From positions 3,906,001 through 3,970,000 of the forward strand of contig JASJZH010000005.1 of NCBI GenBank assembly GCA_037178975.1: a DNA stretch of 64,000 bases, given 5' to 3'. Every line of letters starts with the position of its first letter. Positions within the stretch are counted from its first letter, which is position 1. This document shows positions 1 through 16,600 of the stretch, piece after piece. A model generated the notes under the pieces. The model did no database searches and had not been told where the DNA came from. It saw only the letters and a list, made by a program, of their open reading frames with translations. The stretch is from Oscheius tipulae. Its lineage: Eukaryota; Nematoda; Chromadorea; Rhabditida; Rhabditidae. The translations under genes were made by a program, and so were the position numbers.

Positions 1-57
1 TAACAGAAAAATCAACAAAGCATGAGAACAAAAAAAACCCGAAACATTTGAAATAAA

Positions 58-5434
<5,377 letters not shown>

Positions 5435-6458
5435 CTTTTTATGAGGGTATACCTGAAAAATGGTACGTGAACTTGGTAAAATGGCGAGAGGAATCGAATA
5501 TTAAGCAGAGTAAAAAGCGAGGACAACGTGATAGACTTAATTGTTACTGGATCAGATGAACAGCAGTTTGGTAAACAGAACAAGGATTGAAAGTAGAACA
5601 GAACAAGCTGGTCCCCACAGTTCACAAAATTCACACGATACCGTCGGATTGTGCAATTTGCGTGTGACAGAAAGTGAATACGTAGAGATTCAAATACTTA
5701 GCAAACTATTTCCAGCAGTTGCGAAAACGTAAGGAGAAACTGGAGAGATAAAACATATATACTATAATACTCCGAAAAGATGAGCGAAATAGCACAAATA
5801 ACCTCGACCAATCCGTCTTCTGGCTTCACAGACTGAACGTCTTCTAGCCTTGATGGACGGAGCTCTATATACATGTTTTTCAGTTTGCTTTGAACTATGC
5901 AAACAGCTAGAATAAGAAATCTCCGTCAGGCTCTCAGGTCGAATAGAAACCGCTGCAGACTAGGGGACAATAGATGAACATTAAGTGTTTGGATGTGGCT
6001 TTAAAATTTCAGAGAGCAATGTAATTTTGATGGTAAGAGCCGAATCAAGATGTCGACAGTAGAGTGATGTTAAAAGCATATATCATAAATTCTGTAGGCA
6101 GTTCTATATAGCTGCGGTTTATTTTATTTTTTTTGCAACGGCTGTATCTATGCTAACTGAGCAATTGTAAAACTGAATGTTGAAGACGGTTGTCTGCAAA
6201 AAGAGGAAAACTAGAAATAAAAAATGTCAGAAAGTTAGACTGTTTGAAAGTGCGCGCAATCGTATACAATAGGAATTTGATTACTCAGCCTACAAATAGG
6301 CAAACCGACCGGCTTAAAGATCGTCTTTGTCAATTTTTCTCACTACATGACTTCCCCCTATGCCGCTTTTACGGTGCTTCGTGCCTCTGGCATCCTTGAA
6401 TTATCTCTTGCCGAGTATAACATACCAGATGAACCGTTTTAATATTTCAGAGTCGGCC
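5435..6458. other. Intergenic region between divergent POLR3A and chromo/SET genes
   Basis: About 1 kb with no convincing coding exon. It presumably holds the promoters of the two divergent neighbours. AT-rich stretches occur near 5755-5765 and 6115-6135, but no single promoter element stands out. Confidence 0.5.
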
Positions 6459-8146
6459 ATGTTAGTTGTAAAGCTCCGCGACAGACCGCCCATCAAACGG
6501 AGAAGCTCGTTCATCGTAAAGGAGGAGCCGAGGGATGTTTTCCTATTTTCGCCTTGTCTTGCTAACACGAAACCTGCGCAGAAGTCTGAGCATGTAGTTA
6601 CGCTTGTTTTTTTTCAGAGATTCGAAGTCGCCGACCCTACCAACTGCGCCCACTGCAAGAAAACGTGCCAGGTCTAAACTGGAGAAGAAAATCAAAAAGG
6701 ATGTGGTAGAAGATAAACCAATGGAAGAACAGGTTACCGCTTACGTCACTACAAGAATTCATCGCCGGATTGATGACCAGGTACCTCCATTTCTTTTTTG
6801 CTCTCCTGTTCATTTGCAGTACATCGTTTCTTGGTGGAAGTACAATCCGAGCCAGTGTACTCTACAAAGCACAGAAAGCCTCGAGAGTTCTCCATTACTG
6901 CTCAAGCAGTTCGATGAATATGAAAAGGGCATGAGGGCTATAATAAAATGCCTGGAAAAGGAAAACAGGTACATCGTCTTAATTTCGTTAAAGACTCAAT
7001 TAAGATATCTTGACGAGTACCGCCGTAAACACGTCAATCTCCTCGATCAGATCATCTCCGACGAGGATTGGGATCGCTGGGTCGTCCAGTACCCTAGTCG
7101 ATATCACAAGAAAATCCAAGAACACAAGATAGGCTACTGGACAATCAAGGCTGTCGAGCTCGAATGGATGAAAATTCTTGATCCGAACGCTGACCACTAT
7201 GGACATCCGCTTTATCTCGAATCGTTCGATGCCAAGGCACCGCCTCCCAAGTTCCAGGTAATTTGTTCTTCTTCGTAATACGTCGCTTTCAGTTCATAAA
7301 GAATTATATCCAATCGGAACTGGTGGAACGCTGCCTCAACAGCCAGCTGATCAAAAAGCACCAGTGTGTCTTCGGACCTAAGGAATCCTTCTGCCAAGAT
7401 TGCCGACAACGCAACCAAGTCCAGCGCATAGATCAAACTCGTGTTCAACTTCCTGACGTGCTTAGCAATATGTACTTGGTCGTTTGTGGATCGAGAACCT
7501 GTGGCTGTCATTCAGAGGGTCCGTGCAATAACTTCCTTCCAGTGGTACGTCCATTTGTCTCTTCTATACGATGCTCTTTTCAGGGCGCCCGAGGAGCTCC
7601 GATGGTCGTCTTTTACGAGAGACGCTATGAAGGTTACGGTGTTCGGGCCATCACGAGCATACCAGTAAGCAACTTCAATTCTGTTATGCTACTTGGTTCA
7701 TTCAGAAAGGAACTATCATGTCAGAATATGTTGGTCGTCTATTCACATCTCAGGAAGAATACGTGAGGGATGAAAGCTATATTCTGGAGACGGAGACCGG
7801 ATTCATGGTTGATACGAAAATGTTCGGGTAAGCCAGACCTATTCCTATTCTACTAAACGGCGCTCATTTAGCAACGAAGCCAGGTTCTTCGGCAGTTCCT
7901 GCTCGCCCAGTCTTGATTGGGTCAAAGTCTTCGTCAGAGGAACGGATATGCAGGACCAGTACAGAACCGTCTTCGTCACCAATCGCGACTTGAAACCGGG
8001 CGAGGAGCTCAGCATCGATTATCATAGCGGAATGAACAAGAGTGATAGGCCGAAAGTTTGCGCCAGATGCAGGTACGTTCTTTTTAGAAGCTGTAATCAT
8101 CAATTCTTTCAGATGCGGCAGCAAGAATTGTCGAGGATGGGTTTGA
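6459..8146 (+). CDS. Chromodomain plus SET-domain protein, SUV39-like histone methyltransferase family
   Basis: A likely nuclear H3K9-methyltransferase relative. The N-terminus is basic (KRARSKLEKKIKKD). A chromodomain-like segment follows (TAYVTTRIHRRIDDQ joined to YIVSWWKYNPSQCT, about 6740-6860), then a linker and a reduced pre-SET cysteine cluster (CGSRTCGCHSEGPCNN, about 7490-7530). The SET core has YEGYGVRAI, SEYVGRLF and EELSIDY, and the post-SET cysteines CARCRCGSKNCRG sit at the very end. Small introns follow 6780, 6967, 7257, 7540, 7660, 7828 and 8073; the stop is TGA 8144-8146. The usual NHSC motif after RF is replaced by FFGSSCSPS, so catalytic activity is doubtful. The first exon is unresolved: ATG 6459 follows an acceptor-like TTTCAG, but I could not join it in frame to the exon beginning near 6617. 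Confidence 0.8.
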
Positions 8147-8640
8147 TTATAATATTATGTTATTATGTGCATGCAGTTAATTTCGCTCATTTTGTTGTCC
8201 TATTAACCTGTCAATGGATATTGTTATTGCTTATTAGTATGTGGTTACTCTTGAGTGCTCGAACTTAACCCGGAACAAGCATGTTATTTAAAGATTCTAA
8301 AAAGTTTCGGTGTTCCTTGGCATCTGATCTCTGATAGTGTTGAACTGGGGAATTCCTTCATGTTTCCAACTTGCTTGTGCCTTCGTCGCTTAAAAATCAG
8401 ACATTCTGAGCCCGCTGAGCCTTCATGATTCTATGCCTCTGGCCGCCGAAAGTTTCGCGATTTCCGTTTCTCGTCCATCCTCGCACTCTTTTTGTTATTT
8501 TGTTTTCTGCCAACTTCTCGACCTCGTCCGAAAACCGGTCTATACGTTACTTTCGCATGTTGTTACATCGTCCACAGACAGATTCCTATCAGTCGACTAT
8601 TTAACGTTGGTGATTCGTACTCTTCTCTTGATCGCCAACA

Positions 8641-8979
8641 ATGCGCTTCTTCCTCCTCTTCCTCATCGTCTGTGTGGCTCTTTCTACTCCCAAAGCGTGA
8701 GTTTTTTGGTATCTTTGATCATCTTCTCTTCAGAATTGTACAGAAAAGAGACATCAACTGGAGAAATGTGGCCAAAGTCGGAGCTATTGGACTGGGAACC
8801 GCGGCTGTCGGTTATTTGGGTAGGAGAAAAGGAAATGATTGCATTGATACTGTTTAGGATATAAGGGAGTCAAGCACCTGATGAACAAAAACAATCATGA
8901 CCAAAATCAGTCCATGTCCGGTGGACCGATTGGTCAGGGAGCTGGAATTGAGGAGAGCTTTCAGAAGAAGAACCACTAG
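8641..8979 (+). CDS. Small secreted protein (about 87 aa), unknown function
   Basis: Three exons are joined by introns of about 37-38 bp (8697-8733 and 8820-8857). The protein begins MRFFLLFLIVCVALS, a clear signal peptide, followed by a dibasic QKR site. A glycine- and alanine-rich hydrophobic stretch comes next (VGAIGLGTAAVGYLG), then a basic KGVKHLMNKNN segment and a polar glycine-rich tail ending in FQKKNH. The stop is TAG 8977-8979. AATAAA lies 21 bp downstream, so the gene structure is well supported. I do not recognise the family. It could be a secreted peptide precursor cut after KR, or a short membrane-active or single-span protein; no function is assigned. Confidence 0.75.
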
Positions 8980-8999
8980 ATAGACATTTGTACAGAAAT

Positions 9000-9005
9000 A
9001 ATAAA
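9000..9005 (+). terminator. Polyadenylation signal AATAAA
   Basis: A canonical AATAAA hexamer 21 bp after the stop of the small secreted protein gene. Confidence 0.7.
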
Positions 9006-9192
9006 GACTTTTATCTCTTTCACCAGTCATCGAGTCATTTTTATATCCGCAAGCCCATTAAGCCCTTTGTAGGTACAGCTATATCGTTCTTGAAGGCACT
9101 ACGATCAAGTGTAGTTCATTTTTCACGTCCTTCCATAGACATAGACAGCCCGAAAAGGCAAAGACCCAACTGAAAGTAGTGTTCCGTAGTTC

Positions 9193-9249
9193 TCTGGGTC
9201 GTAACAACAGTTCGGAGCTAAGATGCTCAGAACTGTGTTACGACCCAGA
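9193..9249. ncRNA. Near-perfect intergenic hairpin (57 nt)
   Basis: Left arm 9193-9212 and right arm 9230-9249 are complementary over about 19 bp with one extra base. An inner GAGC/GCTC stem closes a TAAGAT loop, giving about 24 paired positions in total. It sits between the small secreted protein gene and the membrane protein gene. It is shorter than a typical pre-miRNA and the flanks do not extend the stem. It could be a small structured RNA, a DNA cruciform or a decayed palindromic repeat. Confidence 0.45.
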
Positions 9250-9645
9250 CACATCAGGCTAATAACCCAAGAGACCCTCCAACACCCTTTGTTTAACTGG
9301 AGACAGTCCAACCCATAACGTGCTCCTTTTGGAGTCATCAATCCATTCTTCTGTCATCCCTCCTATGCGTCTATCTTTACATAGCAGTTTCTTCTCTATC
9401 GTCACAATCAGCCAGACTGCCCTGCGTTCTCTTTGCCTGTTCTGAACTGTCACTCAATCCATTCTACCTCTTCCCGCTCGCTGTCTCTCTCCAGCCACTC
9501 TACCAAATCTGGAGCAAAGTTATCGTATCTTTAATTGACTGTCTCCTTGCTGTGATTACCCTTATCGCCTATTGAATATGCAGAGGAAGCTTCAAAGTTC
9601 CAAAGTTTCCAAATGTAGTAAACAAAGTTTTCTTTTGCTTGCATC

Positions 9646-9654
9646 TATAAAAAG
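9646..9654 (+). promoter_or_regulatory. TATA box TATAAAAAG
   Basis: A strong TATA box 31 bp upstream of ATG 9686. That implies a very short 5' UTR for the downstream membrane protein gene. Confidence 0.6.
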
Positions 9655-9685
9655 GAGCAATCAAGGGAACGAGCAATTCTACACG

Positions 9686-11289
9686 ATGACTTTTCCAAGA
9701 CAGCTGCCGATGCTTGTGCTGGTAAGTACACTCTAAGTATTAACTACACGTTCTGTTCAGATGGTATGTCTCGTCTACTCCCAGAACAGTACGGAGTGCA
9801 AGGGAGACAAGAAGGACACTCCGCATTGCATCTCGAAGTGCATCCACGACGCGATGGCCACCTCAGGAAATCAGCCTCTGAGGGAGTACCTGGAGCGGTC
9901 TGGAGAGACGTACGAAGTGGTTGGACTGACGAACGACTGTCTATTCTTCTCCTTCTTCTGGAATGACACTGAGTTCAGTGACAAACCGTCTGAGCTCCGA
10001 AGATTCCGAGGAACGGGATTCTGTGCCGGAAAGAAGATCATGATGGTCAGGACGACGGGCGAGAATCGGAAAATGGTCCTGATGGTAGATACTGTGGGAA
10101 GAAGAGTCCGCGTGCAGAGTGTCTACGACGGCAATGCAGAACTTCAGTCAGACAGCAGGGACAAGAAGCATGCCGGCTTTCTGTTCATCGAGGTCTCGGC
10201 AACCGATCGACGTCTACACGCCATCTCGCAGAGTCTGCCCAAAGGTTACACCTTCGAGAGAGTTTTCAATGCCAACTATCACGTCTATGTGGTGGCTCGA
10301 AACAAGTTCCAATTCGCGCTTTTCGAATTGATGATTGAACTGGATTCTGAGCTGAACATTGTCCCCTATCTGAGGAAGGAACACATCGACCTCGATCCTG
10401 TCTTACAGCCGCCATTCGCAGATCCTGGCATCACCGTCTTTCACAGTCTAGATCTCAACTCGGATCGCTTCTTCATCGACACGAACGAGATCACGGTCCT
10501 GAGCTGTGGCATCTTCAAATCCATCGCGAACTTCTATCACTTGAAGGAGGACACTGAAGAGCAAAAGGGGTATCAAGAACAGCTGGTAAGTTCATTTGGT
10601 CTCCGAGAGATCAACAAGGGTTTTAGGAAAGGGTTCCGTCGGGCGAAAGACATGTTTTGGTGGAGTTCGTCAAAGGTTTGAGGGCACAGTTTGAGAACGC
10701 AACCCTGCTGACCAGCATCACAATGGATTTGGCGAAGGAATGCTGGAGACATGCTAGTAACAGTCGTGTAGAAACCTGGGGAATGTCCATGTGGGACCGC
10801 GAGGAGAAAGGCAGCACACTGGCCATCCCGTTGGTCTCAGCCCTGGGCCAGACGAATCGAGGAGTGAGCAAAGAGGCCGGCGCAATGGGACCTGACATTC
10901 TCTACGAGGAGAAGAAGAAACGATTCTACATTGAACGGAGTGAATGCGTCAACGACATGAACCACTACATGCTCTATCATCGCGACAACAACAAGGAAAG
11001 GTCACAGGACACGGTGGAGCACAAGCCGAATCGCTACCTCTTCTCGACGAGGCGATCCTTCAATCAGCGTAACTTTCATCGTCGAATGGCTCATCCGCAC
11101 ATAATTGCTCGGATCAACAAAAAGCATAAGTTCCGTCAGGGCTCGTCTACTTTGAGCTGGATCTTCGTCGTCATCCTGCTCGGCCTCTTCGTCATCTTCC
11201 TCATCTTCCATTTGGCCACCTGGGGACGGAAAAAGTTCCTGAAGAAGAAGGGGCAGCGATCCGACACCAGCACAGTCAACACCAATTGA
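9686..11289 (+). CDS. Single-pass type I membrane protein, unknown family
   Basis: Three exons encode about 510 aa. The first exon starts MTFPRQLPMLVL and joins through a short intron (from about 9722) to MVCLVYSQ, making a signal peptide. The second exon is a long ectodomain with an early cysteine cluster (CKGDKKDTPHCISKCIH) and further cysteines at NDCLFF, TGFCAGK and LSCGIF. A 41-bp intron follows QEQL at about 10588. The third exon holds KECWRHAS, ECVNDMNHY and a single hydrophobic span (WIFVVILLGLFVIFLIFHL, about 11160-11217), then a basic cytosolic tail GRKKFLKKKGQRS. The stop is TGA 11287-11289. I recognise no domain. The orientation fits a surface or secretory-pathway protein. Confidence 0.75.
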
Positions 11290-11977
11290 CTTCTCCCAGA
11301 TCATACAATGAATTTTCTTGTAGACGATTTTTTCATTTTGCCTCTCTATAAACTTTCTAACCTTATCAATCTCTTCCTCTTTCTCTATGTTCAGAGTATT
11401 GTGCCCGCTCTGGTTCTGTCTTTTTATCCAAATGTACCTCTTTTGTTCTGCATTCACTCTGTCTGTTTGAGCTACCATAGTAATAGGGCAGTTCCTGTTC
11501 TGACTGACAGATTCAACTTGTTCTCTTCTGTGACTTTAAAAAAAAGCACAGAAGTCTTGTTTCCAAATATACGGACAGAGAGAGGGCATAAAAGGAAAGA
11601 TGCAGCTCGGATTATTCAATTAAACCACTGAATTCTAGCAATCAGCCTTTGGAAGGTGGCTATCCTAACAATCTTGTTGATCATCTTCTCTTTCTGGCCA
11701 TTTTCCACATATCATATCCCTAAGTATATCTGTTATAATCTCTCCATTTGCTGTCGAAGAAGTAAAGTTCTCTTGCTGAACTGGGCCGTTTCAGATATCA
11801 CATATCAAAATGTATAATGCCGTCTTTGATTTGATGCTACGAACAGAGAGCTTTATAAGTTCAAGAGATTGAAACACCTTCGAATATGAGATCGTGAACA
11901 GAGAGCTTGATTCGCAAAGTACCCGTAGTTGACCCTTGTGTCAGCAGGAGATCCTCGTATAAGAAGAAAAAGAGTTG
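11290..11977. other. Intergenic, no gene seen
   Basis: The space between the type I membrane protein gene and the convergent receptor gene is AT-rich with low coding signal. I found no RNA gene or transposon end. Confidence 0.5.
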
Positions 11978-13625
11978 TCAGTCATGTACAGAGATAGCCT
12001 CCTCGTCATTCGAGATACATCTTGAGACCTGCCGTCCTACTGTAGTCACAGTCACAGTGGATTTCCGGTAACCAGTGGTCTCATAGATGCTGGTGCTCAA
12101 GTAGAGAGCATTGCAGGCAAACTGACTGAAGTAGAGCAGCTGAGAGATGGCTGAAAAGGATTCAATACGTCTGTTTACATGAAAACACTCACGTTCGAGG
12201 ATCGGCATAATTTCGTCCATGTTCTTTGGCTCATCGACAGTCAACCAAGTCCTCAAGATGTGAGCTGGGAGGTTCAGGACCAGATTAACCACAGAGATTA
12301 TGATTGACCTCATTATCATTGCGGTCTTCTTCTTCAAAAGGGCCTGTCGTTTCTTGTTGAAGCTCTTTTGGAACTGAACCCGGTGATTATAGATCAGCCC
12401 CTAATGACTGTTTACCTTCGGACCGGCACCTGATATCGACATCACAAGACTCATGCTGCTTCGGAGATCCAGCGGCTCGCATTCTGCCAAGGTGGATGGT
12501 CTAAAAAGGCACATTGAAGAGAGTAGGGATGGGAAAGTACCTTCTGGGAGTGGCTGGTACAGAGATGGCGTACCTCCTCTCGTAAAGAGGAGCATCGATG
12601 ACCGCGAAAGGGTTATAACAGTGGAAGAGAACGATCCCATCGAAGAAGATCCTCAACAAACAGGGTATGGCGTAGAACAGCGAGATGTCCATCAGGTGAG
12701 CTAGCTGAAGATGTTTTCCTGCTATTCTCTTTCTCCAGACTGGTACCTTGATATGTTTGTGAGGAATCTTCTCATCCTCTGCACAGATCCTTCCTTCTTC
12801 ACTGTACACGACAAAGAACAGAATCCAAACTTCGAAGGCTCCACAAGCTGTGGCCAGTATTTTTAACGCGTTCCTCGGTTGTCTCCAAATAGTTCGGTAC
12901 TTGATTGGATGGAAGACGGCTGTGTATCGGAGCACAGACAAGGCTAGCCAACACCTGAAAGTGGACAGTTCCCCCTATGATCAGACTACGTGTTTGCTAC
13001 AAAGACTATTGTAGTACTGTCTTTCTCTTATTCTGCTCCTAGGGATCTGTCCCTGGTTGGCATTCACCTTACTATGCAGAGTACTTAACTGATACTGCTT
13101 GCCAGATTTGATAGGGGACCACGCACAAACGATTTTCCAAAGGAAGTCAACTACACGCTCGATCTATCATTCTCTCTTCGACGACGCACTCTTATACCAT
13201 ATCCCGTTACTCACCAAACGGAGAAGGCAGATGTCGTGTGCATCAAGTACAGATCCAACTGAAAACCACCTTTTGCTTGGCTGATTTCACACAGTACCTT
13301 GCAGATCCCGTCCAGAAGCACAGTGCTGGCTGAAGTCTTGTGGACAGAATGAAAAATGGCTTGGACCAGCTGAGCCAGCAGGGTTACAGAATCTGATACG
13401 GACATGGCAGCCAGGGGCAGTCCCGAAGTAGTCTCGAAGCGGATCACATTCTTCCTGAAATCTCTCGTTGTTTTTCCCAGAATCGTATCGAGGCTACGAG
13501 TACGAGGCCAGACTAATAACCCACCTTGCAATTCTAATCAGCCTCCAGAGAACGTAGCTGTTCAGAGCGATGCCGGCGATGGGGACGAGTACGTAGAGGG
13601 CAAAGTAGGCCGTGTGGAGGTTCAT
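11978..13625 (-). CDS. Rhodopsin-family seven-helix receptor (orphan, invertebrate neuropeptide-receptor-like)
   Basis: A multi-exon GPCR on the minus strand. Exon 1 starts at ATG 13625 (MNLHTAYFALYVLVPIAGIA), placing TM1 almost at the N-terminus. TM2 is LAAMSVSDSVTLLAQLVQAIF. TM3 ends in SVLRYTAVFHPIKY, a variant of the (E/D)RY motif with LRY. TM4/5 segments are ALKILATACGAFEVWILFFVVY and SLFYAIPCLLRIFFDGIVLF. TM6 is IIISVVNLVLNLPAHIL. TM7 is LLYFSQFACNALYLSTSIYE, with NALYLSTSIY in place of NPxxY. The tail ends EEAISVHD, stop 11978-11980. Introns are about 40-50 bp. The pattern fits invertebrate orphan or peptide receptors; the ligand is unknown. The exon joins near 12950-13250 and around ICL3 are uncertain. 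Confidence 0.75.
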
Positions 13626-16600
13626 TGAAGAGACATTTCTGAACTTTTTCTTGTCTTTTGAACAGAGTCAGAGTAAGAGAATGATTCTGGAAATAGGAGC
13701 AAACTGTTTATGCCACTCGTAAACATTCTGAACTTCCTGGAATTGTTGCAGAAAGGGTAAAGAGTTTTGTTGGGCGAAGAAAAAGTCTGGGGAAGGACAC
13801 GCAAGAGCTCATATTACATAGAGACACCTCAACGATGTGTTGTCTCTCTATTCTCTCAAATCCGTTCCCATGCCTCAAGACGAGTATATAAAGAAGGCGC
13901 AAAACAGGGAATTAGTCGGCCTGGTCAGGGCAACCAACTCTTCGATGTTTTTAAGGAAAAAGGGTGTGAGGAACTGAGAGGAAACGCGCTCGTAATGAAG
14001 GAGTTCTCTTAGTTCCTTGTTAACACGTGGGAACGAATCCCGAGCGAGAAGTAGGTCGACAACAACCTTTCGTGGGTAAGAGTATACTTGGGCAGGGTAT
14101 ATGGTGCTCTAAGAATAACCAACGAGAGCTAGGAATAAACGTTGGAACTAGATACTTCGGGAACAGAAGAAACGAACAGATTCAGTGAGAGAAAGGAACA
14201 TGAATTGGAATGAAAGAATCAGCCTGATTGAAATCAGAACGCGAAAAGAACCAGAACCAAAAAAGAACAGAAAGTAGACCTTATTCGTTGCGGCACGCAC
14301 TGTCGTCTTTAGTGTAAGGTACTCAGCCAAGCATTTCAAAACTCTGGAGGAAAAGTGCACCAAGGAATAAGGCTGATGCCATTTAGAGGCCGCTGAGTCT
14401 GCGATTTGTAGATGGGTCTCGTAACGTGAAAGCTCAAAGGTTTTGAGATTAGGGAATGAGTAAAATGACAAGACAATTCGCACAGCAAAGGTGCAAGTTT
14501 TGGCCCGTTCACAGATTACTAAAGATGTCTATTTTGAAGCAGTGATCTGATACTCTGAATGGGTCAAATCACTGCATTTCTCTCTCCTCTATCAGCTGAT
14601 CAGATCTCTAAGTCGAGGCGACTAATTCTAGATAAACAAAGAGTTGATGGCGCCGATGGGTACATATGAAGAATTGCCGAAAGTTTAACACAACAACAGA
14701 TATTTGGAGAAGGGCTTGATGATCGAGCAGTCTTTTTTCCTTCTTCTTAGATATATAGTTTCGTGTGCAATTGGATCACTGAATAGCTGAATAGCGCTAA
14801 TCTCATTGCGAATGCTCATTGAACGCAAGTGGGGATTGTTGCGAACCGGGGCTCCCACAAAACAAACGAAAGCCTCTAAATGGCATCAGCCTGAGCAAAC
14901 TTTTCCAAGACCCTAATGAGATCAAGAATTCTTTTTCTTCTTCTGCAGAAGTACAACTAGTTATTAGAGGACCAAAAGTAAATAAGGAACCCGGAAACTT
15001 CCAAAAATGTTGCTTTGAGGAATACTGAAGATGGGTGAATGCTAATTGGAGACCGGAACTCAGAGTGACCATCCTACCGTGTAAGATCCACTGACTCATT
15101 GTTGACTGTCTTTCCGAACAAAGAGAATAACCAAGAAAGTACAGCTATTAAAAGGAATGTGACTCTTGAGAGAAGGAGAGGGTCGCCTGACAGCCTAATA
15201 ACTGACACTAGGCTGCCATTATAAGAAGTGAGTCTTATGATAGGGAGGGGAAGTACGGAGTCTCACTATGGTAATGCTATTCAGCCCCCTAATGAATAAC
15301 GATGTCGAGACCCAAGGAAAGCCGGAAGTGTATAGGAGAAGGCGTTTACCGTATTTCCATCTCTCTTTCATGTCCTGCTAATTATACGGTGTCACGCAGA
15401 GGGGTCTGTTTGCTACCTTGATTGTACCTCGGAGAAAGAAGAGTCATGTCATCCTACGATTAGTAGCACCTACTGTATTTGATCAAGTAGTCAGATAACT
15501 CAAAACTTGCACACTTTGACACAGGATCGCACCTGTGGAGAGTATTGTCGCCACCCTAGAACTACCATAAAGTGAATTATTGCGACAAGACAGACAAGAA
15601 AATTGTAAGGCAAGCCTAGAAACGGTGCTGGTTCAAAGAGGTATCACGGAAAAGACAAGGAACCATGAGATTCTTTTCAGGCTTCACAATACGTAGTTAG
15701 CTCCATTTCGGTACCATTCCTGATAGCTTCTGCGCGCTTTCTTAGCGGTTGCATATGAAAAGTACTTTACAAGGTGTCAAAGAAGGTATTCAGCTTATGC
15801 AAGCTGAGATAAGTTGTTTAATCGGGCCGAACGAGTAGCCTAAGATACTGATGAAACTTAGTTAACAACTGGTCTTACAGCTCAGACTAGTCTATAGAAG
15901 AAGAGAGTGTCTCCCAAGACGAGAAGGATTACACCTCAAAATGACACTCCCTCCACGGTTAATCTGAGAGAAGACGAAGGTCGAATGAAGAGAACAAGGG
16001 ACCACATTGGATTGATACGCATGGAAGTTGTCTACAGAGTATTGGATAATTTGATTAGACGATGGCTTCTGGAAGAGTCTAGAGGTTGTTGCTCAAGACC
16101 TGTTTGTTCACAATGCTCGACGATCTGTTGCCCTAATACGTAGAGAGATCTTTTTGTCGTTCAGGAGGGACTATCATCCTGAGAATGTGTTAACGAGATT
16201 TGTGAGGCTAATGGCGAAAAGAAGAGGTGTCTGCGGGCTGGCCTCTTCTCCCAGAATAATTGGGCCAAAGGAGGAAGACGAACAATTATTAGCAATTCCT
16301 TCTCCTGTAGGGTCAGGAGTACATGGCTACTTTGACCACTGGCGCTTACGGAAACATCGTAGAGTCCCATAAAATGATCTAAGTCGACTTATTGATCATC
16401 AGATATCCTTCAAATTGCATCTAGACTAAACAATCATTTTTTGCTAATCAGAACTGTAGAACTTTTGATCGGGACCAGTGGGCGGAGATGTCTGCTTCCT
16501 TATCCTAACTAGATTCAGCACATAACCTCTATTAACTGGCGCAAATCAACTAGGTATTTAAGAGAAGGAAAGCCTTCTCGTGTTGGAGGTAAATTGGTGG

